A DNA stretch of 64,000 bases from Niallia taxi (GCF_032818155.1 NZ_CP102590.1:1364001-1428000), one strand, 5' to 3'. Shown: positions 1 through 8,928, counted from the stretch's first letter. The notes: generated from the sequence alone by a model not told the origin. A program made the numbers and translations.

Positions 1-363
1 AAAGAAAGCACAGAAAGTTTAAAAAAAGCAGTTATTCTCACATCTTTAAGAAGAGTAATAAGTTTCAATGAAGAAGGTATTCTTGAAGATAAATTTATCA
101 TTGTAAAAAAAGTAAAAGATGGTGACAAAGCTATAGAAGGTGAAATACTATCTCATCCAAAATGTATTTATACAGTTGTTGAAGATGGAAGATGGTCAAC
201 AGGTGGAAAAAACACTGACCATAAAGTGGAAGAAAGTTTAAGGAAAGCAGCAAAAGAACAAGGGTATGAACTATTGGGGCTTGCTTATGTAAATCTATTG
301 CTTACCACTTATGAAGATGGACTTGAACGTATTTTTTTGGAAATGTATGTACCAATAAAGTGA
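1..363 (+). CDS. GyrI-like effector-binding domain, C-terminal part (gene cut by window edge)
   Basis: The frame is open from the first base to a TGA at 361-363, giving 120 residues of a protein that starts outside the window. The visible part looks like the C-terminal ligand-binding domain of MerR/AraC-type regulators (GyrI-like fold). It has a run of beta-strand-like segments, a central VVEDGRWSTGG region, and the usual final strand that ends the domain (LEMYVPIK). In such proteins this domain binds a small hydrophobic or cationic ligand and controls a DNA-binding domain in front of it. That DNA-binding domain is not visible here. The family call rests on overall pattern only. Confidence 0.55.
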   Translation, partial: KESTESLKKAVILTSLRRVISFNEEGILEDKFIIVKKVKDGDKAIEGEILSHPKCIYTVVEDGRWSTGGKNTDHKVEESLRKAAKEQGYELLGLAYVNLLLTTYEDGLERIFLEMYVPIK

Positions 364-579
364 ATTTGATTTGAGTAAACTTCATCTACATCCAGATAGA
401 GGAACAAGCAAAGCCTATACTTACTATTATTACTGGAAGAGTCTTATTGCTCACTTATCGAATAAATAATACAAAAAATTTATTGACCTGTGCCTAACCC
501 CTAGGTTTAAGCTGAAGATATTCGTTAATATAAGCGTTATGGTATTGGCGAAATACTTCGTTATAAGCGGGTGATCTGT
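364..579. other. Intergenic stretch with a short open frame
   Basis: An open frame from TTG 371 to TAA 469 reads as 32 residues ending in YYYYWKSLIAHLSNK. It has no convincing ribosome binding site and I do not recognise it. It could be the tail of a lost gene. Confidence 0.25.
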
Positions 580-1413
580 ATGAGTATAGAAAAGAAATTA
601 AAAAAGCCAGTAGCAAGTTTTATTCTGCTAACCAATATCATTTTTTTACCACTTTTTTTTCTGGTAGGGACCATAAAGATATTGGGATTTCCTACATGGG
701 TTTTTGATTTAGCACGCTGTATATCAGCTTGGTCTTCCACCTTTGCTTTTGCAATATTATTTAAAAAAATCTTTCCTGGGCAGAGCTTTATAGATTTTGT
801 TAAAAATAAATTCAAGACTAAGATTAAATTAACTGTAATCCTCTCTGTTTGTATGATTCAATTGGCCCTATTTATGATCATTTTGTTTCTCATAATGAAT
901 AAAAGGGAAGTAGAATCTATTTTTACTATATCTTCATGGGGAATGCTGTTCTATTACTTTTTTAGAAACCTACTGTCTGGACCACTAGGTGAAGAATTAG
1001 GGTGGAGAGGTTTTGCTCAAGTTGAGCTTCAAAAGAGATTCTCGCCATTAAAAGCTTCAATTATCATCGGCTTTTGGTGGGGATTGTGGCATCTGCCTAT
1101 GTGGCTGACTACAGGGTATTGGGGCATGGATTTGATTATTTATATCTTATCCTTTATGATCTCAATCATATCTACTTCAATTATCATGGCCGCATTTTAT
1201 AATTTAAATCAGAATTTAATCATTCCAATCATCGTCCATCAATTCTTTAATTTTTATATTGGCTTAATAAACGGAAACTTAATCCATTTGATTACGTATA
1301 ACGCAATTTTTTACTTAACAGCAGCAATAATAATTATAATTATTAACCCCAAAAAAGTTTTGTATGGCATGAATGTTCCTAGCATAAATAATGAAAAGGA
1401 ATACCGTATTTAG
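580..1413 (+). CDS. CPBP family intramembrane metalloprotease
   Basis: This membrane protein of 277 residues has about eight hydrophobic segments. The CPBP (Abi/CAAX protease) signature is complete: an EE..R motif (GEELGWRGF), an F...H motif (FWWGLWHLP) and a third histidine motif (HQFFNFY). These residues bind the metal and form the active site in the membrane. I chose ATG 580 because GGTGAT lies six bases before it; the GTG at 571 is too close to that site. In Bacillota such proteases are often linked to bacteriocin self-immunity, but nothing next to this gene shows its substrate. The neighbours are a regulator fragment and repeats. Confidence 0.85.
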   Translation: MSIEKKLKKPVASFILLTNIIFLPLFFLVGTIKILGFPTWVFDLARCISAWSSTFAFAILFKKIFPGQSFIDFVKNKFKTKIKLTVILSVCMIQLALFMIILFLIMNKREVESIFTISSWGMLFYYFFRNLLSGPLGEELGWRGFAQVELQKRFSPLKASIIIGFWWGLWHLPMWLTTGYWGMDLIIYILSFMISIISTSIIMAAFYNLNQNLIIPIIVHQFFNFYIGLINGNLIHLITYNAIFYLTAAIIIIIINPKKVLYGMNVPSINNEKEYRI

Positions 1414-1664
1414 TGATCTTATTGTTCAGTTATATGCTTTGGCTATTTTATGCTAATAATTCATGATTAGGCTGCCATTCGAAGGCGTACCAATACCAGG
1501 TTTTGAACTTTTTGAGTTCAGAGACCTCCTTCGGAAACAGAGTAGAGAAGATTCAAGATTTAGTTATTACAGGCAATTGAAGTTAGTTTTAATTTAAAAA
1601 ATATAATTAAAACATAACAAATTGCATTAGAATGTTCTCTTAACTAGCAATAATTATGTATACG
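1414..1664. other. Intergenic region, no gene seen
   Basis: No open frame with a ribosome binding site is visible between the CPBP gene and the first repeat copy. The stretch is AT-rich and contains no clear terminator. Confidence 0.4.
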
Positions 1665-1740
1665 TTTAGACACTTAAACGAACGGGCGTTTTTACCTTAG
1701 ATAATCTTTCTTATGTTGCTATAAATGGCAGGTTAGCGCC
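1665..1740 (+). repeat. Modular intergenic repeat, copy 1
   Basis: It has a 5' arm (ACACTTAAACGAACGGGC), a T-rich middle with CTTATG, and a 3' arm (ATGGCAGGTTAGCGCC). It lacks the CATTCCTGTAATAA block found in longer copies. It sits directly before the methyltransferase fragment. Confidence 0.7.
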
Positions 1741-1778
1741 GAAAATAATTAGGTAAAAAATTGAAAAAGGTGAAAATC

Positions 1779-1952
1779 ATGAGTGAGGTTATAAGCTATT
1801 ATAATCAATATGATGAATGGGGAAGACTTGAAAGAGAGCCTATTGAATTCCAAGTGATCTGCTTCCCTAATTTAAGGAATGCCCTCTTTTGTAAAACTGT
1901 ATGTATTCACAAACTATGCTTATCTCTAAATATTAATTGGCTCTATCCTTAG
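1779..1952 (+). pseudogene. N-terminal fragment of a SAM-dependent methyltransferase
   Basis: ATG 1779 follows AAAGGTGA at good spacing. The first 25 or so codons read like the start of a class I methyltransferase (ISYYNQYDEWGRLEREPIEF), a common opening in Bacillota. After about position 1858 the reading frame enters unrelated sequence and stops at 1952. No SAM-binding glycine motif is present, so the gene has lost almost all of its coding sequence. Loss probably came through a deletion that joined it to the membrane-protein tail that follows. Confidence 0.5.
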
Positions 1953-1959
1953 TCTCGGT

Positions 1960-2091
1960 ATGTCTGCATATGTAATGATAATTCCTAATCCAAATTACTT
2001 TATAATTGGTTTTTCTTATTTAATTTCAGTCATTTTAATTGGTTGGGAAATTGCAGATATTGTTAAAAATAAAACTCAACTATACGATTAG
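1960..2091 (+). pseudogene. C-terminal remnant of a small membrane protein
   Basis: A frame of 43 residues from ATG 1960 to TAG 2089-2091 contains one long hydrophobic stretch (YFIIGFSYLISVILIGW) followed by a charged tail. The same frame upstream is closed by a stop near 1926, and no ribosome binding site is seen. It looks like the end of a deleted membrane-protein gene and is followed by a terminator hairpin. Confidence 0.35.
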
Positions 2092-2137
2092 ATAACGAAA
2101 TGGGACTTCTATAAACTAGAGAGTTCCGTTTCGTTAT
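2092..2137 (+). terminator. Hairpin terminator
   Basis: ATAACGAAATGGGACT pairs with AGTTCCGTTTCGTTAT, with two G-U pairs, and is followed by TTTAAT. It lies right after the membrane-protein remnant. Confidence 0.6.
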
Positions 2138-2150
2138 TTAATATAAACAA

Positions 2151-2262
2151 TTAACTTAAACCGCCTTGTTATTAAGGTACTATAGTGGCAGCATTCCGTT
2201 ATTAAATAATCAAAATTTTTCTTGTGTCACAAACGGGGCTGCATTCCTGTAATAAGTGAAAA
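2151..2262 (+). repeat. Modular intergenic repeat, copy 2, cut by IS110 copy 1
   Basis: It reads AACTTAAACCGCC, then CTATAGTGGCAGCATTCC, then a second box GGGGCTGCATTCCTGTAA. It ends in AATAAGTGAAAA where the IS110 element begins. The downstream half of the repeat is not present on the other side of the element. Confidence 0.75.
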
Positions 2263-2280
2263 TGCGGTTTGAAAGAAAAA

Positions 2281-2351
2281 AGACCTCTTGATAAGATAAA
2301 TGTGTCCTGAGCTGGCCAGCTAAAAGGGACAAAATATCTACTCGGAGGTCT
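2281..2351 (+). promoter_or_regulatory. IS110 left-end hairpin over the ribosome binding site
   Basis: AGACCTC (2281-2287) pairs with GAGGTCT (2345-2351). Inside it TGTCC (2303-2307) pairs with GGACA (2327-2331), enclosing the palindrome AGCTGGCCAGCT. The outer 3' strand contains the GGAGGT ribosome binding site, so folding would hide it from ribosomes. The same fold is conserved in copy 2. Confidence 0.6.
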
Positions 2352-2355
2352 CACT

Positions 2356-3644
2356 GTGAATTATAACCAAAATCATAAAATAGCTCAAATCACACCTAAA
2401 ACCTTAGTGGTTGGTATTGATATTGCCAAACATCATCATGTAGCTAGAGCTCAGGATTATCGTGGAATGGAGCTGGGTTCTACTTGCTTTTTTGATAATA
2501 CCCAAGAAGGATTTAGGACATTTATTGATTGGATTAATCAAATAAAAGAGTCATGCGAAATGGATTCTGTCATTACTGGAATGGAGCCTACAGGCCATTA
2601 TTGGCTTAATTTAGCTCATATTCTAAAGGAGGAACAGATTAAGTTCGTAACGGTCAACCCTTTACACGTCAAGCACAGTAAGGAGTTAGATGATAACTCT
2701 CCAACAAAAAATGATGTAAAAGACGCAAAAGGCATTGCACAGCTAGTCAAAGATGGTAGATACGCCGAACCAACGATACCACAAGGAGTTTTTGCGGAAC
2801 TACGTGTGGCTAAGAAATTACGTGATCTATTAAATGTAGACTTACACAAGGACAGGTACACAACTGGATTGATCGATACTTTCCAGAGTTCTTTACCGCT
2901 TTTAAAAGTTGGGAAGGCAAGGCAGCTTTACATTTATTAAAACTCGAAGCTTTACCTTACGAACTAGGTGAATATACAGATGAAGAACTACTGGATTATC
3001 TAAGGCAAGCAGTGAAAAAAAGTGTAGGAATAAAGAAGATTCGTGCCTTAAAAGAAGCCGCCAATCGCTCGATTGGCATTTGTCAGGGTGCCATGATGGC
3101 TAAAATGGAATTAAGAACGTTAATTCAAAAGTATGAACTCATTCAAGCCAAGTTCGAAGAGCTTGACCAAACTCTGGATACACTACTTCAAGATATTCCA
3201 GGCGTTGATCAAATGTTAGAGATAACAGGAATTGGACGCGATACAGTGGCGGGTTTCTTCGCTGAAGTAGGCGATTTGAGTGAATACAATCATCCTCGCC
3301 AGATAACCAAACTGGCAGGACTTAGCTTAAAAGAAAATACATCAGGTAAGCATAAAGGGAGGACCAGAATAACCAAACGTGGTCGAAAGAAATTACGAGC
3401 ATTGTTATTCCGGGCATCTATGATTCTAGTAGCCAAGAACAAAGCCTTTAAATCCCTACATCTTTACTACACAACGAGACCTGACAATCCGTTGAAAAAG
3501 ATGCAGTCTATAATTGCTTTGTGTAATAAGCTCATACGCATTCTATTCTCTATTGGTAAGAAACAGTTTGTATTTCAAGAGGAGAAGATGTTGAAGGACA
3601 TCCCTCATATGCATGCATTTATCCAAGAACCAATAGCAGCTTAA
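2356..3644 (+). pseudogene. IS110-family transposase, frameshifted
   Basis: It starts at GTG 2356 and aligns with the intact 431-residue transposase at 32546. A net loss of 7 bases near 2850-2865 throws the frame out: the segment encoding QIVQGQ in the intact copy is shortened. The first frame stops at 2940 and the rest is read in another frame to TAA 3644, with no further stops. Both halves are well conserved. The N-terminal half keeps the DEDD-type residues (GIDIAK, GMEPTGHYW) and the C-terminal half keeps the SGKHKGRTRITKRG region with the family's serine. The mutation therefore looks recent. Confidence 0.9.
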
Positions 3645-3703
3645 TCACTATAAAACTAACTTTTAATAAATAGATTTGGAAAGATAAACAGACAAAATAA
3701 GCA

Positions 3704-3770
3704 TGGGATTAGTCGGCAATGCAACTAACGTAAGGACGTAGATCCTGTGGGGCAGCATGACCGACATCCA
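3704..3770 (+). ncRNA. Candidate bridge-RNA-like stem-loop in IS110 right end (copy 1)
   Basis: GGAT and GTCGG on the left pair with CCGAC and ATCC on the right. They enclose a large internal loop capped by a small AGGA/TCCT hairpin. The internal loop is where this copy differs most from copy 2, which is the arrangement expected of a guide loop. Bridge RNAs are established for IS110/IS1111 elements; that this stretch is one is my inference. Confidence 0.45.
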
Positions 3771-3830
3771 CCTTATGGAAAGGTTGAACGAAGGAATGTA
3801 GGAGCGTAGACTCTGTGAGACTTGGGAGGG

Positions 3831-4176
3831 TAGACCTCAGTAAGAGATGTGGACATCCATTGGTGCGTATATACCTATTTATCCAACTTTTTGAAATAAA
3901 CCGAAGGTTGGCTAGTTTCTTGCGCTCATTTTCTTCGTAACAGCTTGATTGTATTCTTTTTTCTCTAATCAAATCTATGAAGTTAAATAGGTTAGATAGC
4001 AATATGGAGAAAAACTGCGTATTTAAGAGATAATTGTTTGTTTATTGAGGGAGGTTTGTTGAAGAAGGATATTTAGCTGATATTCAATAATCGGGATACA
4101 TTGTTGAATAACACTTATGAAAGGTTATTCAACAACGCTTGTAAAGAACTAAAGTGAAGCATTTGTTAAATAAATA
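3831..4176. other. Region right of IS110 copy 1, no gene; holds a 12-bp inverted repeat
   Basis: No coding frame with a start signal is visible. At 4101-4135 TTGTTGAATAAC and GTTATTCAACAA form a perfect 12-bp inverted repeat with an 11-base loop and no T run after it. This could be an operator or an mRNA end hairpin. Confidence 0.4.
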
Positions 4177-4224
4177 AACAAAAGAGGGTGTATGATTTGA
4201 AATCATACACTCTCTTTTGTTTTA
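4177..4224. terminator. Bidirectional terminator of the TetR gene
   Basis: AAACAAAAGAGGGTGTATGA and its complement form a long stem ending in a T run on both strands. It overlaps the stop codon of the minus-strand TetR gene. Confidence 0.8.
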
Positions 4225-4875
4225 GAAAATCAAATTTGCAACTTTATTAGCCAAATACACCATTTTTGGTTTCATCACTTTATCATTTAACAACTCTTGA
4301 TAACGCTCGAATATCAGCTGCTCTTTTTGTAAATAGTAAAAATCCCACAGTGCCTGCTCCACGGTATACTGATTTTGTATTAAAAACTTTACGTTAAAAA
4401 GTGTCTCAAACAACTGTTGTTGCTGTACAAGTAAATGCGGGTTAAGTTGGCGAAAAAATCCCTTCTCCATCCCAAATCGGTAAAATGCAATTGTCTGCTT
4501 ATTTCGTTCTTCCGTTGCACGTGCTAAACGACTATGCATTTCTGGATACATATCCTTTAACTGTTGCAGAAATGAATCTGGTACAAGTAGTGCAAGTGAA
4601 GTCGATTGCTCAAACACGAGCTGGAAGTACGTCATCAGCGTTTCTTCTGTTACATCGTTTAATTGATTTGCTTCAATATACTGAATTAATCCATTCGTGA
4701 AATGTTCAAAAATATCTTCTTTATTTGCAAAATATTTATATAAAGTTGCACGACTAATGCCCATTAACTTTGCCATATCTTCCATATTCATACTAGCAAA
4801 TTGCTGTTCACGAATGTTGCCAAGTACCTTCAGGATAAGTTTTTCTTGCTGTTGTTGCTTTTTTCGTTCATCCAT
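4222..4875 (-). CDS. TetR family transcriptional regulator
   Basis: This protein of 217 residues has an N-terminal TetR helix-turn-helix (MEDMAKLMGISRATLYKYF) and a helical ligand-binding domain. ATG 4875 is preferred because GGGGAGG lies nine bases before it; the longer frame to 4941 would run into the operator. It is divergent from the aldo/keto reductase gene, with a near-perfect palindrome between them. It therefore most likely represses both itself and the reductase until an inducer, perhaps a reactive carbonyl compound or drug, binds. The inducer is not deducible from sequence. Confidence 0.9.
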   Translation of the reverse strand: MDERKKQQQQEKLILKVLGNIREQQFASMNMEDMAKLMGISRATLYKYFANKEDIFEHFTNGLIQYIEANQLNDVTEETLMTYFQLVFEQSTSLALLVPDSFLQQLKDMYPEMHSRLARATEERNKQTIAFYRFGMEKGFFRQLNPHLLVQQQQLFETLFNVKFLIQNQYTVEQALWDFYYLQKEQLIFERYQELLNDKVMKPKMVYLANKVANLIF

Positions 4876-4927
4876 ATGAAACAGCCTCCCCATTGCCTTT
4901 ATTATAGCAGAAACAAAAAATACATTA

Positions 4928-4967
4928 AACAAAGTAGACAATAAACACTTTATTTGTCTACTTTGTT
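4928..4967. promoter_or_regulatory. Palindromic TetR operator
   Basis: AACAAAGTAGACA at 4928-4940 is mirrored by TGTCTACTTTGTT at 4955-4967. It sits in the divergent gap between tetR and the reductase gene, where a repressor would block both promoters. Confidence 0.75.
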
Positions 4968-5009
4968 ATGTTATGATGATTTCACAAACGACAAAGGAGT
5001 TGTTCTTAG

Positions 5010-5948
5010 ATGGAAAAACGTAAATTAGGCAATTCAGATATTGAAATTTCACCAATTGGTCTTGGCATGATGGGAATGTCACCGGGGGTATATGGAACAA
5101 TTGATGACAACGAATCAATTAAAACAATCCACCGTTCATTAGAACTTGGCATTAACTTATTAGACACAGCTGACACTTACGGAAATGGTCATAATGAGGA
5201 ATTACTTGGTAAAGCGTTACAAGGTGGTAAACGTGAGCAAGCAATCGTTGCTACAAAATTCACATTCGGTCCGAACTGGCAATTTATTGGTGGGCATCCA
5301 GACTACGTGAAAAAAGCGATTGATGATTCATTACGTCGTTTAAACATTGATTACATCGACATTTACTATCAACACCGTGTAGACCCAAATGTGCCGATTG
5401 AAGAAACTGTTGGCGCGATGGCGGAACTTGTACAAGCGGGTAAAGTGCGAACATTGGGTCTTTCTGAAGCGAATGCAGAACAAATTCGTCGAGCTAACAG
5501 TGTCCACCCAATCGCAGCACTGCAAACAGAATATTCACTATGGAGTCGTGACATTGAAGAAGAAATTTTACCGACAACACGTGAATTAGGCATTACGCAC
5601 GTGGCATACAGTCCATTAAGCCGTGGCTTCATTTCTGGCGAATTAAAATCATTTGAGGATCTAGCCGCTGATGATATGCGACGTAGACTACCTCGCTTCC
5701 AACCTGAAAACTTCCAAGCTAATGTAGATGTTGTTACAAAACTAGAAGAAATGGCAGTTGCAAAAGGGGTTTCAGTTGCTCAAATGGCAGTTGCTTGGAC
5801 AATGGCAAACGGTGCTGTACCAATTCCAGGAACAAAACGAGTGAAATATTTAGAGGAAAATGTAAAAGCAGCTGATATAAAACTAACAAATGAGGAATTA
5901 GCAGCACTTGATGCTATTAGCCCCAATGTTGCCGGGACACGTTATTAA
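5010..5948 (+). CDS. Aldo/keto reductase
   Basis: This cytoplasmic NADPH-dependent oxidoreductase of 312 residues reduces aldehydes or ketones. The catalytic tetrad is visible: Asp and Tyr in LDTADTYG, Lys in VATKF, and His in YYQHRVDP. The C-terminal IPGTKR segment binds the cofactor phosphate. It has the standard TIM-barrel length. AAAGGAG precedes ATG 5010. It is divergently transcribed from its likely repressor TetR and is followed by a good terminator, so it forms a single-gene unit. Similar TetR-controlled reductases are usually induced by toxic carbonyls, but the substrate here is unknown. Confidence 0.92.
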   Translation: MEKRKLGNSDIEISPIGLGMMGMSPGVYGTIDDNESIKTIHRSLELGINLLDTADTYGNGHNEELLGKALQGGKREQAIVATKFTFGPNWQFIGGHPDYVKKAIDDSLRRLNIDYIDIYYQHRVDPNVPIEETVGAMAELVQAGKVRTLGLSEANAEQIRRANSVHPIAALQTEYSLWSRDIEEEILPTTRELGITHVAYSPLSRGFISGELKSFEDLAADDMRRRLPRFQPENFQANVDVVTKLEEMAVAKGVSVAQMAVAWTMANGAVPIPGTKRVKYLEENVKAADIKLTNEELAALDAISPNVAGTRY

Positions 5949-5980
5949 ATAATAATCAGTTCACCAATTATAAAAATATT

Positions 5981-6024
5981 AAATAAACCCAACCTTTTAT
6001 TTAACAAAGGGCTGGGTTTATTTT
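5981..6024 (+). terminator. Terminator after aldo/keto reductase
   Basis: AATAAACCCAACC pairs with GGGCTGGGTTTATT and is followed by TTGTTTG. Confidence 0.8.
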
Positions 6025-6149
6025 GTTTGTATTCCTTGAATAGAATTAATGAGATGTTCAACAATCGGGCGTAATTCTTTAATAAGGGATTGTGCCTATT
6101 TGAATGGATAATAAAATAAAGGAATTAAGTTTATAATGTCTAAATAAGA

Positions 6150-6310
6150 TTGTGAAGAATTGTAATTAAACTAACGGGTTTCTTTCCTTATATAAAAGGG
6201 AAGTCTTTTTCTTATGTCACTATAAGGGCAGCATTCCTGTAATAAAGGAAAGTTTGTGAAACAACGTACTTAAACAATCGGGGGCGTTTGTTTCATAAGA
6301 GCTTCCTAAG
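6150..6310 (+). repeat. Modular intergenic repeat, copies 3a and 3b in tandem
   Basis: The first unit has the 5' arm (TTAAACTAACGGG), an AAGGGAAG hairpin, CTATAAGGGCAG and CATTCCTGTAATAAAGG. A second 5' arm (GTACTTAAACAATCGGGGGC) follows at once. A weaker partial copy (TTCAACAATCGGGCG) lies at about 6056-6095. Confidence 0.75.
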
Positions 6311-6449
6311 TGGTACATATTATGTTACATCTGATACTACCTTTTTAATAAGGCTCCATGTCATTAGCTTTATAATTGCGAATTAAAAAAGTTTGTGAAA
6401 TACTAGTAGTGTCCTATTTGGAGAACTGATTTTTAGGAGGTACATAATT

Positions 6450-6724
6450 ATGAACAAAACAGAACTTATTAATGCAGTAGCTGAAAGCTCTGAACTATAA
6501 AAAAAGACTCATCTAGAGTAGTTGACTCTGTAATGGAAACAATCACAACATCATTGGAAAATGGTGAAAAAGTAGAAATATTAGGATTTGGTGCTTTCTC
6601 TGTTAGCGAACGTGCAGCTAGAAAGGGCCGTAACCCGCAAACTGGTGAAGAAATAGAAATTGCAGCAAGTAAAGCACCAACTTTTAAAGCTGGAAAAAAC
6701 TTAAAAGATGCAGTAAAAGAATAA
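6450..6724 (+). pseudogene. HU-type DNA-binding protein, frameshifted
   Basis: ATG 6450 follows TTAGGAGG, and the start [16 protein letters not shown] is typical of HU. The frame then hits TAA at 6498. The rest of HU continues one frame over to 6724, with the conserved [20 protein letters not shown] arm and DNA-contact region. A loss of one base beside an A7 run explains the break. Extra As from slippage on the A run would not remove the stop. Together the parts make a normal 90-residue HU. Either this extra copy is dead, or there is a sequencing error at the homopolymer. Confidence 0.8.
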
Positions 6725-7167
6725 GAACTTTAGTATGGTAGGGGATTAATCCGCTACCACTTTTTATATACCTTTTAATTTCTTTAAGGATTAATTTTTA
6801 GACAGAATGCTCCAAGTAGCAAAACTAAATATTTGTATAACCAGGCGGTATGTTATAGCTGGTTCCAGAACGAATGATTATAGTACCAATTGGAGAAAGT
6901 AATACTGCCTAGAAAATACAATGGAGTCTCATTAACGGACAAGAGAAGTAGTATAAACAATTATTATGCGAATATATAAGTCTGCGTTAAATTCTTATTA
7001 ACGCTTAATAAACTCGGTTGAAAATACGTCTAATTCCTTGGTTTGTAAGGGGTTAGACGCTTTTTTGTTAAATTCAATTTAATTCTAAGAAGGATTAACG
7101 CTTATTTCAGGAGTTAACGCTCTGTTTCTTGTGAAATTGGCTAATTGAGAGATAAAGTACGTAGTTG
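6725..7167. other. Intergenic region with two hairpins
   Basis: No coding frame is visible. GCGTTAA and TTAACGC near 6983-7005 form a small hairpin. A proper terminator lies at 7025-7066, where ACGTCTAATTCC pairs with GGGGTTAGACG before a run of six T. The transcript it ends is not obvious. Confidence 0.5.
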
Positions 7168-7278
7168 AAGGTGTTTTTCTGTAAAAGGGATGGCATTCTG
7201 TTTATGCAACTATAGTGGCAGCATTCCTGTAACAAATGAAAACTTGGCTTATGGAATAAACATGCTGATTAGTGATAT
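7168..7278 (+). repeat. Modular intergenic repeat, copy 4
   Basis: It contains CAACTATAGTGGCAGCATTC, then CCTGTAACAAATGAAAAC, then GGCTTATGGAATAAACATG. The 3' arm is degenerate. It lies directly upstream of the next small gene. Confidence 0.75.
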
Positions 7279-7340
7279 AAGGTTAAGGCTAATTTGTTAA
7301 TATATTAAATAAAATGAATTTATTTAGAAGGTGTTTGATT

Positions 7341-7622
7341 ATGTTTTTTAAAAAGAAAAAATTTTATGTATGTTCTGTTTGTGGTTTTGCCAGGTTAAGA
7401 GGTCCTTTATATAACAAAGACGGGTTACCTGATATAAGCCTAATTTATGGCTGTTGTGGGTTTCACCCAGGTTATGATGATGATGAATTAGGATATTCCT
7501 TTGAGACTTATCGTAATGAGTGGATACAGAATGGCATGGAATGGTTGAGGGAGGAAGAAAAGCCAACAAATTGGGATCCGAATAAACAATTGAGTAATAT
7601 CAATGTTTCTTATAAAGGCTAA
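7341..7622 (+). CDS. Small cysteine-rich protein, probable zinc ribbon
   Basis: This protein of 93 residues has two cysteine pairs, VCSVCGF near the start and YGCCGFHPGY in the middle. They probably bind one zinc. An acidic DDDELGY stretch and the segment ETYRNEWIQNGMEWL follow. The pattern resembles a family of small Bacillota proteins with a CxxC / CCGF..GYDDD signature and a Trp-rich tail whose function is unknown to me. ATG 7341 is chosen because AGAAGGTG lies seven bases before it. Repeat copies flank it on both sides, like a cassette. Confidence 0.75.
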   Translation: MFFKKKKFYVCSVCGFARLRGPLYNKDGLPDISLIYGCCGFHPGYDDDELGYSFETYRNEWIQNGMEWLREEEKPTNWDPNKQLSNINVSYKG

Positions 7623-7647
7623 CGGGGTGTAATCTTGAAGTAGATGG

Positions 7648-7740
7648 AGAGAACCTTTTTAATGTTACAAACAGGGCAGCATTCCTGTAATAAATGAAAA
7701 ACTAGCTTTTGTAGGAAACATGGCAGGTTAGATAATTGAA
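7648..7740 (+). repeat. Modular intergenic repeat, copy 5
   Basis: It reads TTACAAACAGGGCAGCATTC, then CTGTAATAAATGAAAAACTA, then GGAAACATGGCAGGTTAG. This is a nearly full downstream half. Confidence 0.8.
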
Positions 7741-7803
7741 ACTAACACCTAACCTTTTTCGTAAAGTTAATGAAACCAAGTTAAATTGGGAGGTATTAAT
7801 ATA

Positions 7804-7929
7804 TTGGATGTAAGTAATAAAAACCGAAAGAGGTCAGAAGTGATATGGGGAGTGTTTGGTTTAGCTTTTGGATTGGGGATTGGGGCAATATTAGGAATAA
7901 TTGCTTATAATAATCAATGGTTGGGTTAA
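7804..7929 (+). CDS. Very small membrane protein (41 residues)
   Basis: The frame starts at TTG 7804, nine bases after GGGAGGT, and ends at TAA 7927-7929. It has a basic N-terminus (NKNRKRSE) followed by one glycine-rich membrane helix (VFGLAFGLGIGAILGIIAY). The strong ribosome binding site and clean helix favour a real gene. The function is unknown. It lies between two repeat copies. Confidence 0.55.
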   Translation: MDVSNKNRKRSEVIWGVFGLAFGLGIGAILGIIAYNNQWLG

Positions 7930-7998
7930 AGGAGAAACTATGCAAGTTAGTAGTTATCTGAATGGCTTTTGTTGATGAAGTTTTTTTACATATGGATG

Positions 7999-8115
7999 GT
8001 GCGTTGATCCAGTAGGGATTAAGGCTTCTTTATTTCAATGGTGCTAACGTAGCATTCCTGTAATATATTAACTCTAAAAGGCCGAGTTTGTGAAGAAATG
8101 TACTTAAACAAAACC
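7999..8115 (+). repeat. Modular intergenic repeat, copy 6
   Basis: It has the alternative hairpin (TTGATCCAGTAGGGATTAAG), then GGTGCTAACGTAGCATTCCT, and a second 5' arm (GAAGAAATGTACTTAAAC) at its end. Confidence 0.7.
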
Positions 8116-8523
8116 AGCTAATAGTTTGTCAACATCTTTCAATAAAAACTTAAAATTTATCGTGGTATACTAAAAATATGCATGCCAAATAACCATCCTG
8201 TATCCTTAGCTTGGAAGGTTTTTCATAGTCTTGATGGGTTGGTTACTATGCTATATTTTGGAAAGTGGTTCTGTTCTTTAATAGGGCAAATATCCATTGT
8301 AAAAGTTTATGGGGGCATTGCCCTCCTTCGATTAATTTAATCAATAATGTGTCCATTTTCGACTTTTACTTTTTAGAACCATTACCGATGTCACAAGATG
8401 ATATTTTTGGTTGGTAATGAAATAAAGAACTCGTATCGATATAGTGCGGGTTCTTTCTTGCTAAATACTGCGTATTATTTAATGATAAAGGGAGCAAATG
8501 CATTAAATAATAAAGGAGATATT
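8116..8523. other. Intergenic region with a possible promoter
   Basis: An extended -10 element (TGGTATACT, -10 hexamer at 8166-8171) is visible. GGGGGCATTGCCCTCC at about 8311-8326 can form a short hairpin. A frame from 8398 joins the next gene, but the good ribosome binding site is further on. Confidence 0.4.
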
Positions 8524-8928
8524 ATGTTTTTAATAATGTTTTTAATAAAATATATCACGGAGCAAGTGTATTTAAGCTCAGGGACATTACTTCTATCTAT
8601 AATAGGCATTATTTTATCCTGTATAGGATTAAAAAAGAAACAATTAGGGCTGGTTGTTCAAATAAGCCGCATTTTGCTTTGTTTGGTATTACCGATTGAA
8701 AATTTCCTGATGTATTTAGGGAATTTTGATGGGAATGCTGCAGACGGTTTTGAATTCATTCCTTTTAGTGATGGGGAGAAATTAAGAGTAGCATGTCAAG
8801 TTTTCTTTATCTTCTTGCCGGAAATGATTTATGGTATTTCTAAAAGAATTAATGTGAGAACCATTAAGTGGCTACCTTGGATTTACCCTATTGGTATTAT
8901 AGTTTTTCATTTACTTCTACCATTATAG
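8524..8928 (+). CDS. Four-helix integral membrane protein, unknown function
   Basis: This protein of 134 residues has about four hydrophobic segments. One joins a short positive loop (SCIGLKKKQ), and the last ends at the C-terminus (IGIIVFHLLLPL). ATG 8524 follows AAAGGAGAT at good spacing; an upstream in-frame start at 8398 lacks one. I do not recognise the family. No terminator is obvious after it. Confidence 0.65.
   Translation: MFLIMFLIKYITEQVYLSSGTLLLSIIGIILSCIGLKKKQLGLVVQISRILLCLVLPIENFLMYLGNFDGNAADGFEFIPFSDGEKLRVACQVFFIFLPEMIYGISKRINVRTIKWLPWIYPIGIIVFHLLLPL

Larger units (their letters stand above)
2263..3830 (+). mobile_element. IS110-family element, copy 1 (inactive)
   Basis: The limits come from comparison with the second copy at 32453-34028. 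The two are nearly identical from TGCGGTTTGAAAG on the left to GACTTGGGAGGG on the right, and unrelated outside apart from the shared repeat on the left. Noncoding left and right ends are about 93 and 186 bp. The transposase is frameshifted, so this copy cannot move by itself, although a protein made by copy 2 might act on it. Confidence 0.85.

Noticed and set aside
6450..6724. Programmed frameshift to make full-length HU
   Set aside because: The TAA stop is formed at the start of the A run, and adding or removing As at the run does not bring the two frames together without keeping a stop. A lost base is simpler.
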